Part shown: one piece after another, positions 8,151 to 16,115 of the stretch
Layout: each line of letters opens with the position of its first letter
Position numbering within the stretch: position 1 is the first letter of the stretch
DNA from: Candidatus Kaiserbacteria bacterium GW2011_GWA2_52_12
GTDB lineage: Bacteria; Patescibacteriota; Minisyncoccia; Phycocordibacterales; UBA2100
Assembly: GCA_001004345.1 (NCBI GenBank)
Contig: LCQW01000002.1
Coordinates: 1-44,920, forward strand
DNA length: 44,920 nt
Direction of reading: 5' to 3'
Notes under the pieces: model-generated
The model's input: the letters and a program-made list of their open reading frames with translations, nothing else
Databases searched by the model: none
Told to the model about the DNA's origin: nothing
Made by a program: the position numbers and the translations under genes

Positions 8151-8267
8151 ATGGGTGAAGGATACGAGCTGGAAAGTCTGAACTCAGCAGATGTACGAAC
8201 TTCAACCGCCCTCGAGCCTATCGAAGGGCGGTTTTTTTATGTATCGAAACCATTGCGCTGTCATTGA
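8151..8267 (+). CDS. Possible 38-aa small protein overlapping a terminator
   Basis: ATG is preceded by a strong ribosome site (AAGAAGGAGA, 5 nt spacing). The peptide begins MGEGYELESLNSADVR and ends YVSKPLRCH. Its coding sequence runs through the terminator at 8205-8238, which is odd for a real gene. It may be a short translated leader, a decayed gene, or a chance site. The tiny ORFs at 24056 and 32781 share the pattern of a strong ribosome site followed closely by a terminator-like hairpin. No function can be assigned. Confidence 0.35.
   Translation: MGEGYELESLNSADVRTSTALEPIEGRFFYVSKPLRCH
8205..8238 (+). terminator. Rho-independent terminator after the AAA+ operon
   Basis: Stem ACCGCCCT / AGGGCGGT, extendable by an imperfect CGA/TCG, followed by seven T. 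Confidence 0.85.
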
Positions 8268-8278
8268 CGAACGCAAAA

Positions 8279-8284
8279 TATAAT
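8279..8284 (+). promoter_or_regulatory. -10 box of the pyruvate-kinase-like gene
   Basis: A consensus TATAAT lies 58 nt upstream of the chosen ATG; the -35 is weak (TTGCGC at 8253 is 20 nt away). It rules out ATG 8283 as the start. Confidence 0.5.
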
Positions 8285-8342
8285 GGTACGGTTCTGCCAG
8301 AAATTCATTCCGAAATACGTGATAAAAAAGGAAAAATCGGCC

Positions 8343-9290
8343 ATGTTTATCTCCAGTTTGCCGCCGGTGCATCTAGAGGAACTGCTGAAATCGATCATCG
8401 AGCACCCGATAGTGGATGCGGTGCGGTACAACACGGGTGTGCGTTCTGCGTACAATCCGTATGAGACGATCTCGCGGATTCTTGCGCTCACGGTCCCGCT
8501 CAATAAGCCGCTGTACATCGATCTGAAGGGAAAGCAGCTGCGTGCCATCGAGTGGGGCATCGTGCCCGACTCGCCTGTCATCCTCAACCACAAGATAACG
8601 GTCGAGCTGCCGGCGGAAATTCACATGCGTGGAGACGCGCGCGGCATCGTTCGCAAGATCAATAATGGTAATGAACTCTATGTTGATTGCAAAGAAGGAC
8701 TGGTCGGCAAAGGGCAATCGATCAATATCCTCGGCAAGAATCTAAAAATCGAGGGCGGCTTGCTCGATCTCGACCACCAATACATTAGGGCGATGCTTGA
8801 CCTGGGGCTAATGCGATTCATGCTTTCGTTTGTCGAAAATAAAGATGATGTGCGTGAACTTCAGGAGGCGATCGTTCGACATTCTCGAGGCACCGTTTCC
8901 GTGGATGAATGCGAAATCGTATTCAAGATCGAGTCACAAGCCGGTATGGACTTCGTGCGCAACGAACTCACCGAGAAACATTTTTCCGAGGGCAGTGCAT
9001 ATCGCCTCATGGCTGCGCGCGACGATCTCCAGATTCACATTGGTGTCGATCAGATGCCGGCAGCAACACGAGATATCGTTCGTAAAGATCCAAGATCCAT
9101 TTGCGCTTCACGGTTGCTTATGGGTCTTGAAGATGGGGGTGTCACAGAAGCCGACAAGTCGGACGTCGAGCACATGCGCACGCTCGGCTACAAGCACTTT
9201 ATGCTCTCCGACGGCATCTCGCGGGAACATTCAGTGGAGGCGCTCAAATTCTGGCAGGAGTACTGTGCCTCGAGGCCGTTTGAGAAGTGA
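8343..9290 (+). CDS. Pyruvate-kinase-like protein without C-terminal domain
   Basis: A 315-aa protein that follows pyruvate kinase along its length. RYN (~28-30) corresponds to the Arg/Asn of the substrate loop, IDLKGKQLR to DTKGPEIR, and a B-domain-like segment (~80-140) ends with GKGQSINILG. VFKIES (Lys ~195) matches the catalytic Lys-Ile-Glu. ARDDLQIHIG matches ARGDLGVEIP, and a CASRLL..SDVEH..MLSDG stretch matches the last A-domain helices. It stops there: the allosteric C domain is absent and the usual length is ~470. Catalytic side chains are partly kept, so a phosphotransfer from phosphoenolpyruvate or a related compound is possible but unproven. ATG 8343 has AAGGAAAA 6 nt before it; the longer frame's ATG at 8283 lies inside a TATAAT box (8279-8284). 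It is monocistronic with its own terminator, within the AAA/VWA cassette. Confidence 0.8.
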   Translation: MFISSLPPVHLEELLKSIIEHPIVDAVRYNTGVRSAYNPYETISRILALTVPLNKPLYIDLKGKQLRAIEWGIVPDSPVILNHKITVELPAEIHMRGDARGIVRKINNGNELYVDCKEGLVGKGQSINILGKNLKIEGGLLDLDHQYIRAMLDLGLMRFMLSFVENKDDVRELQEAIVRHSRGTVSVDECEIVFKIESQAGMDFVRNELTEKHFSEGSAYRLMAARDDLQIHIGVDQMPAATRDIVRKDPRSICASRLLMGLEDGGVTEADKSDVEHMRTLGYKHFMLSDGISREHSVEALKFWQEYCASRPFEK

Positions 9291-9305
9291 AGGTGTGAAC
9301 AACTG

Positions 9306-9333
9306 ACCCGGACATATCGTCCGGGTTTTTTTT
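9306..9333 (+). terminator. Rho-independent terminator of the pyruvate-kinase-like gene
   Basis: ACCCGGAC / GTCCGGGT stem, 5-nt loop, then eight T. Confidence 0.9.
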
Positions 9334-9334
9334 C

Positions 9335-9402
9335 TTGACCAACGCATTCAATTATTGTACAGTGGTCACTCGACTTGTGCGGATAGCTACTTAGTGTACT
9401 AT
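9335..9402 (+). promoter_or_regulatory. Promoter region of the VWA gene
   Basis: Two candidates. One is TTGACC (9335-9340), 17-bp spacer, TACAGT (9358-9363), with the operator downstream of its start. The other is TTGTGC (9375-9380), 16-bp spacer, TACTAT (9397-9402), with the operator right on the -10. The second mirrors the geometry at the nadM-like gene. Confidence 0.5.
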
Positions 9403-9412
9403 CTACACTAGT
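9390..9412 (+). promoter_or_regulatory. Second probable NrtR operator
   Basis: CTTAGTGTA-N5-TACACTAGT: both halves match the 4451-4473 site except one base in the right arm. It lies 32 bases upstream of the VWA gene start and overlaps a candidate -10 box. This places the VWA gene under the same regulator as the nadM-like gene. Confidence 0.7.
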
Positions 9413-9443
9413 TCAACGGTCTTTGAAAAGGAAGGACAAGACA

Positions 9444-10607
9444 ATGAGAGAGAAAGGCTACGCGTCAAAAACTGAGTATGCATCCATAGCCAAAAGAGTG
9501 GCGACCGAAGGCAAGGGTGTCGCTACATACCTTGGCGAAGAGAGAGCCCGTCAGGGCAAGGGCCTCGACCCACTCGTCGATCCAAAGGGGCTCGAGAAGT
9601 ACGGCCCCGTGCGCGGATCGAACAATCTACTCGTCCCCGAGGGCGACCAGTTCGTCCTCGAGTACGGCGTGGCGATGCCGGTCCAAACCGATTGCGATCT
9701 CACGGGCTCAATGGGCGGCAACGTGGACGTGTTCTTCAAGATTCAGCCCGACGTGCAGGATCTGCTCATACAGGGCAAGGGTGCCGTGCTGAAGCGTTAC
9801 CAAGCGCAGATGTGCACCGGCGCCGTGCAGGATGTCGTGGATCAATTCCCGTACCAACGATCCCAGTTCGAGCCCGACAACGAAGTCGAGCGACAGATGG
9901 GACTTTTGGTCCCGGAAAGGAGTGGCGGCGATAACACCGAAGATTACCAGATCGGACTATTCGCGGCGGCGTATCTCACCGATGCCAGCATCACGAAGTA
10001 CGGCCTGCGCGGCTATTATTTCGCGGTCGGCGATGAGATCGGGCGCGACACACTCGATCCATATGGACAGCTGTTGAAAAAGACATTCGGGTCGAAAACC
10101 GACGAGGTCGAAAAAGTGCTTGGCAATACGAGCGCGCGATCGCTTCGGACTGTCAACATCGGGAAGATATTGCTCCGGAATTGGCATGGCTTTTTCCTGC
10201 AGGTCGGCAGGAACCGGTATACCACAGACTGGTGGAGCGACACTCTCGGCAAGGAACGAGTCGTCCAATTGCCGCGCACCGAAGACCTCGCCGAAGTACA
10301 GGCTGTGATTATCGGCCTCACCGAAGGCGTGCTCGACCTGCAGAGCGCCGTCGACTTCCTGAAGGAGTCGAAAGTGTCGGCTACCGAGGCCAAGCGTATT
10401 GTAGAGGCGTGCTCGGGCATTCCGATCGGACTCCAGACGACCTTCGCCAACTTCGACAAAATCCCGATGGCGGGTGCGCGGTTCGCAAGCCGCGACGACA
10501 TCTGGCCGATCGGGACGGACGTTCCTTCGGGCGCCAAATCCAAAAAGGCGAAGAAGTCCGCGCCTAAGGAAGAAAAGAAGGAAAAGAAAGAAGACTGGAA
10601 ACTCTGA
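9444..10607 (+). CDS. VWA/MIDAS-domain protein
   Basis: A 387-aa soluble protein with a von Willebrand A-like fold. The MIDAS metal site is visible as DLTGSM (~84), a GGDNTED segment (~153-159) supplying the Thr/Asp region, and FAVGDE at the third position. The C-terminus (~360-387) is a Lys/Glu-rich tail. VWA proteins often work with AAA+ ATPases as metal-dependent adaptors (magnesium chelatase D/I, MoxR/CoxE, CbbQ/CbbO). Here the partner candidate is the ATPase at 6131. ATG 9444 is selected by AAGGAAGG 6 nt upstream; an earlier in-frame codon at 9423 lacks this. An operator palindrome of the NrtR type precedes it, followed by its own strong terminator. The MIDAS assignment is from motifs only. 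Confidence 0.8.
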   Translation: MREKGYASKTEYASIAKRVATEGKGVATYLGEERARQGKGLDPLVDPKGLEKYGPVRGSNNLLVPEGDQFVLEYGVAMPVQTDCDLTGSMGGNVDVFFKIQPDVQDLLIQGKGAVLKRYQAQMCTGAVQDVVDQFPYQRSQFEPDNEVERQMGLLVPERSGGDNTEDYQIGLFAAAYLTDASITKYGLRGYYFAVGDEIGRDTLDPYGQLLKKTFGSKTDEVEKVLGNTSARSLRTVNIGKILLRNWHGFFLQVGRNRYTTDWWSDTLGKERVVQLPRTEDLAEVQAVIIGLTEGVLDLQSAVDFLKESKVSATEAKRIVEACSGIPIGLQTTFANFDKIPMAGARFASRDDIWPIGTDVPSGAKSKKAKKSAPKEEKKEKKEDWKL

Positions 10608-10620
10608 CGTTTCCACACCG

Positions 10621-10655
10621 GGGCGGCCCTGCATGGGCCGCCCTTTACTTTTTTC
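10621..10655 (+). terminator. Rho-independent terminator of the VWA gene
   Basis: GGGCGGCCC / GGGCCGCCC stem with a 5-nt loop, then TTTACTTTTTT. Confidence 0.9.
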
Positions 10656-10698
10656 GACTTTACGGCATAGTGCTGCCAGATTATAAGGGAGAAGGGCT

Positions 10699-12087
10699 AT
10701 GAAAAAAGCCTTTATAGTGACGGGACTAGGGTATGGAGATGAAGGCAAGGGCAGTGTGACGCACTGGTTGTCATGTCAGCACAAAGCGCACACGGTGATC
10801 CGCACCGGCGGACCGCAAGCGCTTCACCACGTGGTCTGCAAAGACGACACGAGCCATGTGTTTTCGCAATTCGGCTCGGGTACGCTTCGTGGATCGGCGA
10901 CGCATCTCTCGAAGAATATGGTCATCGACCCGCATGCGATTCTCGCGGAGGGCGAAATTCTCAAGTACGAGCACGGTATTCGCGGCATCTTCGACATGAT
11001 GACGATCCACGAAGATGCACTCGTTATCACGCCGTTTTCAGCCATCGCCGGACGCGTGCGCGAACTATTGCGCGGCAAAAACCGCCGCGGCTCTGTTGGT
11101 ATCGGTGTCGGCGAGACCATTCTCGACTCGGAAATCATCGGAGAAGCTGCTATCAGAGCGAAAGATCTCTCGAAACCATACCTACGCGAAAAGCTGGAAA
11201 TCATTCAGCGTCGCAAATGGGCAGAGTTTGAAATATTCGCGGATCGCGCGAGCGAGCTTCCGTCCAATGTCAAAGAACGCGTTACCTCGGAACTCGCGCA
11301 AATGAACGATTCCGACACGGTGCAATGGATGATCGAGCGTTGTGCGGAGCTCGTGAAGCACGTTTGCGTCGTCGACACGGAGTTCGTTGCAAAGCGGATA
11401 CTTGGTGCCGAAGGCACAGTCGTGTTCGAAGGTTCTCAAGGAGTGCTTCTCGACCGATATTATGGATTCCATCCGTATACGACAAAAGTGCGGGCGACTC
11501 CTCTCACCGCGAAAGAGATTCTGCGCGAATGCGAATACGATGGCAATGTGCAAAGCCTCGGCATTCTGCGCGCATACCATACACGGCATGGCGCGGGTCC
11601 ATTCGTAAGTGAATCTGCGGGGCTCATGGCACAATTACCGGACGAGACGAACAAAGAACATCCGTGGCAGGGCAGCTTTCGGGTCGGGCATTTCGACCTA
11701 TTGCTGGCCAGGTATGCGCTGGAGGTGTGTCGAGGCGCTATCGACGGCCTTGTCATTACCTGCATCGACCGTGTGTTGCCGCTCGGCAGATGGGGCATGT
11801 GTCTCGCCTACGACATCAAGAATTCTTTAGGCACCGACATAATGAGGGACCTTCCGGTGTATAGAAAGGAGCCTGCGGATCAGCTAAAAATGCAGGAAAT
11901 GCTCAGTCGGTCGTTCAGTCAATGCACGCCTCGGTTGGACATGTACGAGTTCTCGGAGCGAGAAGCACCGGAGAAACACATCACGACGCTCACCTCGGTG
12001 CTTAGAGACTCTCTCAACATTCCGATTGTCGCCGTATCAGTCGGACCGACGGAAGCGGACAAGATAGAAATGGAAAACGGGCAGTGA
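10699..12087 (+). CDS. Divergent adenylosuccinate synthetase (PurA) family protein
   Basis: A 462-aa member of the PurA family: GTP-dependent ligation of aspartate to a 6-oxopurine nucleotide in standard members. The P-loop is GYGDEGKGS (Asp ~14, normally WGDEGKGK). The RTGGPQALHH segment replaces RxxGGxNAGHT but keeps the second catalytic His. FEGSQGVLLD replaces FEGAQGTLLD. GILRAYHTRHGAGPF matches the usual GVxKAYTTRVGxGPF, and QGSFRVGHFD sits where TTGRPRRCGWFD is expected. The changes cluster around the nucleotide and base pockets, so the substrate may not be IMP. Phage PurZ shows that the family can switch base specificity, but this protein is longer and not obviously PurZ. Ribosome site AAGGGAGAAGG. 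It sits at the end of the AAA/VWA cassette with no other purine genes adjacent. Confidence 0.85.
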   Translation: MKKAFIVTGLGYGDEGKGSVTHWLSCQHKAHTVIRTGGPQALHHVVCKDDTSHVFSQFGSGTLRGSATHLSKNMVIDPHAILAEGEILKYEHGIRGIFDMMTIHEDALVITPFSAIAGRVRELLRGKNRRGSVGIGVGETILDSEIIGEAAIRAKDLSKPYLREKLEIIQRRKWAEFEIFADRASELPSNVKERVTSELAQMNDSDTVQWMIERCAELVKHVCVVDTEFVAKRILGAEGTVVFEGSQGVLLDRYYGFHPYTTKVRATPLTAKEILRECEYDGNVQSLGILRAYHTRHGAGPFVSESAGLMAQLPDETNKEHPWQGSFRVGHFDLLLARYALEVCRGAIDGLVITCIDRVLPLGRWGMCLAYDIKNSLGTDIMRDLPVYRKEPADQLKMQEMLSRSFSQCTPRLDMYEFSEREAPEKHITTLTSVLRDSLNIPIVAVSVGPTEADKIEMENGQ

Positions 12088-12110
12088 TGATTCACTGCCC
12101 GTTCTTTTTT
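12076..12110. terminator. Bidirectional terminator, PurA-like and nucleotidyltransferase-fold genes
   Basis: Perfect 12-bp stem AACGGGCAGTGA / TCACTGCCCGTT with a TGAT loop, then CTTTTTT on plus; it overlaps the PurA-like stop codon. On the minus strand it follows the stop at 12112. Confidence 0.9.
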
Positions 12111-12111
12111 G

Positions 12112-13953
12112 TTATTTCAGCTGCGGAAGAAATACGCGGCTGATAAAGAGCTTTGTCGCGAGTCGCCGGTATCCAGAGTCCCAGAACACGCTTGCGGGAT
12201 CGAGCCCTTTTGCTCCCGCGTCGATCCCACCTTGAGGCGGGAAGAACCGCCGGTATCCTTTGTGCATGAGCCGATACTGCAGGACTTCTCGTTCCATCTC
12301 TTCGAGACAGAGCGTCCGGACATCACGACCCTCGAACGTTTTGCCCGCAGAGTAGAGGAACCCGGGAAGAAGTTTCGTGTATAGCTCTTCGAGCATTTCT
12401 TCTTGTCCAAGCCATACACTGCTGAGCAGTAGGTGGACCCACGTGCTGTCGGCGAGGAACACATCAGGATCCGGAAAGTCACGTACTCGGAGCTTTTCCC
12501 CTTCCGCTTCAAGCCAGAACTCAACGACTTTTCCGCCGACGTTCTTACTTGAAAATAGTTGAGCAAGAATGTGACGAATTTTTGCCCGTTCTTTTTCCGG
12601 AACGCCCGGTCGCACGAAGATGGCCGCATCCAGATCAGCGTTTCGCTTGGCATAATTTTTCAGCCGGGAGCCGAAGAAGATTGCCGCGGGGTAAAGAAGC
12701 CGTGAAAGTTCCGGATTTTGCGCGATAGACTCTATCGCACCCTTGAATTCCGCAATTTCCATTACAAGCGGACCGGTTTTTGAAAATTCAGCATCGAGTT
12801 TTGGAATCTCGAAACCAAACCGCAGGAAGTCTGCTTCAGCGATAATTCCGAGATGGATCCAGTATGAGAGAACAGTTTCGAGTTCATCCCATATCTGGAG
12901 ATCATCCCTCCAATTTTTTTGGATGCACAACATGAAGTTTACACATACGTGCCGCGCTTTCGCCAGATCACTCCCCGTGAGTTTCTCGACTGCCATTCGA
13001 ACGCCGCGTATTACAGCAAGCCGTGTGATTGTCGGCGAATTATCATACAATAACGGCGGAAGGTTTTTCCATTGGGATTGCTCCGCAATAATCGTCTCAG
13101 CAATACGTTCCGCATACACACCAATGAGTACGTCCTCGTTGTTGCGCCTCTCCCAAGTGATTCGTGCCGGCGGCATGTTGCGGGAGATGTCCAGCGCCTC
13201 GCGCATATCTAGCTTTTTCAACTCGAATGCGATTTCTTTGGGTAGATTTTTCAACCAATCGCGCCCGAATTCTTTTTTCGCCTCACATACTATTTTTGCA
13301 GTCGTAGGTGTGAGCGTCGCCAGAGCGTTGGCGATACTGTCTTTCAGGACGTCGCTTGTGGCACCATCCATGAGCGCAGTCACTTCAGCCACTGATACGA
13401 GCCCTTTTTTCACAAGCTGCGGAATGAGGTGCGCCGCTTTCCGGACCAGAGGTTGCCCGTACGGAGCGAGTTCTTTCTCGAGGATATTGCCGTCCGCGAA
13501 ATTGGCTCGCACATCGGTTTCTCCAAGAAGTTCTCTCCAGTGCTTCATGTATGAGCGCACGAAGCGATCCGACGAAATTCGCAGTTTCTCAAATGGGGGC
13601 CGCCACTTCTTCGACGGGATTAATTCAAACGGAAGATACAAGACGAGCCGTCGGTGATGCGGATCGACATCGAGAAATGCAGTCAGCAGATCATAGAGTT
13701 CCGCAATCGATCTCGGTCGGACTTCTCCCATATGAACTGCCACAGTGACTTCTGTCACCGGATCTGACATTTGCTGAAACAGCGTATTCAGTTTCGCATG
13801 CAACTTCTGTCGCATCTCCGCTTGTACGATTAGATCAGGATCATCCAGGATCTCTAGCGGCCACAACGATTCCTTGCTTCTCGCAAAGAGCGTTTCCATG
13901 GCCGGCTCGATCAGTACGACGCTAGAGGTTTTTTCCGACATCGGAGGCCCCAT
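12112..13953 (-). CDS. Unknown protein with C-terminal nucleotidyltransferase fold
   Basis: 613 aa. The first ~390 residues are helical with no motif I recognise. Around 410-440, FFGSRLKNYAKRNADLDAAI fits the GS...DxD signature of the polymerase-beta-type nucleotidyltransferase fold, with hydrophobic strands on both sides. The ~170 residues after it are again helical. The fold includes nucleotidyl-transferring toxins, tRNA-modifying enzymes and pseudo-enzymes; context does not decide. The gene converges on the PurA-like gene and shares its terminator. TTTACA-N16-TATAAC on the minus strand (14007-13980) is a plausible promoter, giving a ~20-nt leader. ATG 13953 is the longest start; ATG 13941 (MSEK) is an alternative. 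Confidence 0.75.
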   Translation of the reverse strand: MGPPMSEKTSSVVLIEPAMETLFARSKESLWPLEILDDPDLIVQAEMRQKLHAKLNTLFQQMSDPVTEVTVAVHMGEVRPRSIAELYDLLTAFLDVDPHHRRLVLYLPFELIPSKKWRPPFEKLRISSDRFVRSYMKHWRELLGETDVRANFADGNILEKELAPYGQPLVRKAAHLIPQLVKKGLVSVAEVTALMDGATSDVLKDSIANALATLTPTTAKIVCEAKKEFGRDWLKNLPKEIAFELKKLDMREALDISRNMPPARITWERRNNEDVLIGVYAERIAETIIAEQSQWKNLPPLLYDNSPTITRLAVIRGVRMAVEKLTGSDLAKARHVCVNFMLCIQKNWRDDLQIWDELETVLSYWIHLGIIAEADFLRFGFEIPKLDAEFSKTGPLVMEIAEFKGAIESIAQNPELSRLLYPAAIFFGSRLKNYAKRNADLDAAIFVRPGVPEKERAKIRHILAQLFSSKNVGGKVVEFWLEAEGEKLRVRDFPDPDVFLADSTWVHLLLSSVWLGQEEMLEELYTKLLPGFLYSAGKTFEGRDVRTLCLEEMEREVLQYRLMHKGYRRFFPPQGGIDAGAKGLDPASVFWDSGYRRLATKLFISRVFLPQLK

Positions 13954-14025
13954 CCCTAGACTTTGTGTGATGTCAAAGAAGTCGACTTACGTTATATCAC
14001 ATTTTATTGCTTTGTAAATAAGTGG

Positions 14026-14031
14026 TAGCAT
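14026..14031 (+). promoter_or_regulatory. -10 box of obg, leaderless start
   Basis: TAGCAT, then 7 nt to ATG 14039. The upstream in-frame ATG 14030 overlaps this box. Confidence 0.55.
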
Positions 14032-14038
14032 GGCATAT

Positions 14039-15001
14039 ATGTTAGTCGATGACGTAACGATATTGCTGGTGGCCGGCCACGGCGGGCGCGGCGCCGTTGC
14101 GTTCAATAGAGTACGACTCGCGCGCGGCCCGACGGGCGGCGACGGCGGGCGCGGCGCCTCGATATATTTCGAGGGGGTGTCCGATGTGAATGCGCTCGCG
14201 TACTATTCCAACAAAAAAGAGATCCATGCCCAAGGCGGCGAAAATGGCCGCGCGCAATTCGTCGATGGTTCCGGTGGAAAAGATCTTGTTCTGAAGATCC
14301 CGACAGGTACGACCATCACGAATGTCGCGACCGGTTTGACCAAGGAAATAAACAAAGTCGGTGAGCGGGTCTTGGTCGCGGGCGGCGGCGAAGGAGGCCG
14401 CGGCAATTTTAAATTCCGCTCGGCGACCAATACGACGCCAAAAGAATTCGAGCCTGGTCTCGAAGGCGATGCCATCAACTACCATTTGGAACTACGTCTC
14501 ATCGCCGATGTCGGACTTATCGGCTTGCCCAATGCCGGCAAATCGAGTTTGCTCAATGAGCTCACTGCCGCAAAAAGCAGAGTGGCCAATTACGCTTTTA
14601 CGACGCTCGAGCCGCACCTCGGCTCCTACTACGGATTGATACTCGCCGACATTCCCGGACTTATCGAGGGCGCCGCGGAAGGGAAGGGGCTCGGCGTAAA
14701 ATTTTTGAAACACGTGGAGCGCACCAAGACGCTTTTCCATCTCATATCGGCCGAATCGGACGATCCGGTGCACGATTACAAAGTCGTACGCAACGAACTG
14801 CGCGCATACAGTGGTGCTCTCGATAAGAAAGACGAACACGTCTTTCTCACCAAAAGCGATATGGTTTCCCCGAAAGAATTGAAAGCAAAGCTCGCCGCGC
14901 TCAAAAAAGCGGGCGTGAAAGCTACTCCCATATCGCTCCTTGAACCGGGGAGTCTCGACGAAGTGAAAAAAATCTTAAATACGATCAAAGATGGGAAATG
15001 A
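14039..15001 (+). CDS. obg: Obg family GTPase
   Basis: Ribosome-associated GTPase involved in late 50S assembly and stress control. From ATG 14039 the protein opens MLVDDVTILLVAG, the canonical Obg N-terminus. The glycine-rich Obg fold (~1-155) contains GHGGRG, GGDGGRG and GGGEGGRGN. The G domain has G1 GLPNAGKSS (~162-170), G3 DIPGLIEGA and G4 TKSD (instead of NKxD). At 320 aa it ends after the G domain and lacks the optional OCT domain. The in-frame ATG at 14030 lies inside the -10 box TAGCAT, so 14039 is preferred. Confidence 0.95.
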   Translation: MLVDDVTILLVAGHGGRGAVAFNRVRLARGPTGGDGGRGASIYFEGVSDVNALAYYSNKKEIHAQGGENGRAQFVDGSGGKDLVLKIPTGTTITNVATGLTKEINKVGERVLVAGGGEGGRGNFKFRSATNTTPKEFEPGLEGDAINYHLELRLIADVGLIGLPNAGKSSLLNELTAAKSRVANYAFTTLEPHLGSYYGLILADIPGLIEGAAEGKGLGVKFLKHVERTKTLFHLISAESDDPVHDYKVVRNELRAYSGALDKKDEHVFLTKSDMVSPKELKAKLAALKKAGVKATPISLLEPGSLDEVKKILNTIKDGK

Positions 15002-15061
15002 CTTTTGGAATGAGGTTAAACTTCATTTCCGTGGCTGAGAAGAGCCATAATTTATGCACTT

Positions 15062-16105
15062 CTACTGATATCGCGGATTCAGTTGCTGGGTGACGCGGAT
15101 GAAGGTGGTGCGTTTCGGCAGTTCCTTGAGGTGCTGCGCTCCCACATATGTGCATGCGGAGCGTAAGCCGCCGAGGATTTCTTGCAGGGTGCGCTCGACG
15201 GAGCCTTTGTACGGCACCTCGACGCTCTTGCCCTCGCTGGCGCGATAATGCGGTATTTTTCCGCTGTGTTTGAGCATTGCATCTTCTGAAGAGGAGCCGT
15301 AGTAGGTAATATATTTTTCGCCGCCTTTTTGGAACGGTTTCATTTCTGATTCGGTGTGACCTGAAAGCATGCTGCCGATCATGACAAAATCGCCGCCGGC
15401 GCCGAATGCTTTCGCAACATCGCCGGGCACCTGGCAGCCGCCGTCGGCGCATATCCGCACGCCGATGCCGTGTGCGGCATCGGCACATTCTATGACAGCG
15501 GAGAGCTGCGGATAGCCCACACCAGTCATCTTTCGGGTCGTGCATACCGAACCGGGTCCGATTCCCACCTTGATGATGTCGATGCCCGCAAGCGCGAGTT
15601 CTTCCACTATTTCACCCGTAACGACATTGCCGGCCATAAGAATTTTAGAAGGGAAGCGGTCGCGCATACGTTTTGCAAATTCGACGAATCGCTCGGTGTA
15701 GCCGTTGGCGACATCGATGCAAATACCGGCGATCTTTTTCTCGTCAACGATTTTTAGCAGTGCGGTCAATCGTTCGACGTCGGTGTCTTTGATACCCATT
15801 GTATAAAAAACGTACGGCGCCTGCTCATGCGTAAGCGATTCAAAAAATTTCTTCAATACTTTCAATTCATAGTGTTTGTGAAGTGCCACGAGCATTTTAT
15901 GTGGCAAAAATGCGCGCGCCATGGCAATCGTACCGACGCCGTCCATATTGGCGGCGATGATAGGCACACTGGTGATCGTTTGCCCCGAGTCCTTGAACGA
16001 AAACGCACGAGTGATGTCTACTTCGGATCTACTCGTGAGGGTAGAGCGCTTGGGCCGTATCAGTACGTCCTTGTAATCGAGCTTGATCTCATTTTCGATG
16101 CGCAT
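15062..16105 (-). CDS. guaC: GMP reductase
   Basis: NADPH-dependent deamination of GMP to IMP, purine interconversion in the cytosol. The 347-aa protein is collinear with E. coli GuaC: KLDYKDVLIRPKRSTL near the start, VPIIAANMDGVGT, CIDVANGYTERFV, the catalytic Cys in GPGSVCTTR (~186), then GVGYPQLSAVIECADAA, DGGCQVPGDVAKAFG and GGLRSACTYVG. There are no CBS domains, which together with the SVCTTR context separates it from IMP dehydrogenase. The longer start at 16117 is unlikely because its ATG overlaps an extended -10 box (TGCTAGCAT) on the minus strand; ATG 16105 gives the standard MRIE start and E. coli length. This gene and the nearby PurA-like protein are the only purine genes in the window. 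Confidence 0.92.
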   Translation of the reverse strand: MRIENEIKLDYKDVLIRPKRSTLTSRSEVDITRAFSFKDSGQTITSVPIIAANMDGVGTIAMARAFLPHKMLVALHKHYELKVLKKFFESLTHEQAPYVFYTMGIKDTDVERLTALLKIVDEKKIAGICIDVANGYTERFVEFAKRMRDRFPSKILMAGNVVTGEIVEELALAGIDIIKVGIGPGSVCTTRKMTGVGYPQLSAVIECADAAHGIGVRICADGGCQVPGDVAKAFGAGGDFVMIGSMLSGHTESEMKPFQKGGEKYITYYGSSSEDAMLKHSGKIPHYRASEGKSVEVPYKGSVERTLQEILGGLRSACTYVGAQHLKELPKRTTFIRVTQQLNPRYQ

Positions 16106-16115
16106 GACATAGCGC

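Noticed and set aside
8283-8342. N-terminal extension of the PK-like protein from ATG 8283
   Set aside because: That ATG lies in the TATAAT box; ATG 8343 has a ribosome site and starts the conserved part.
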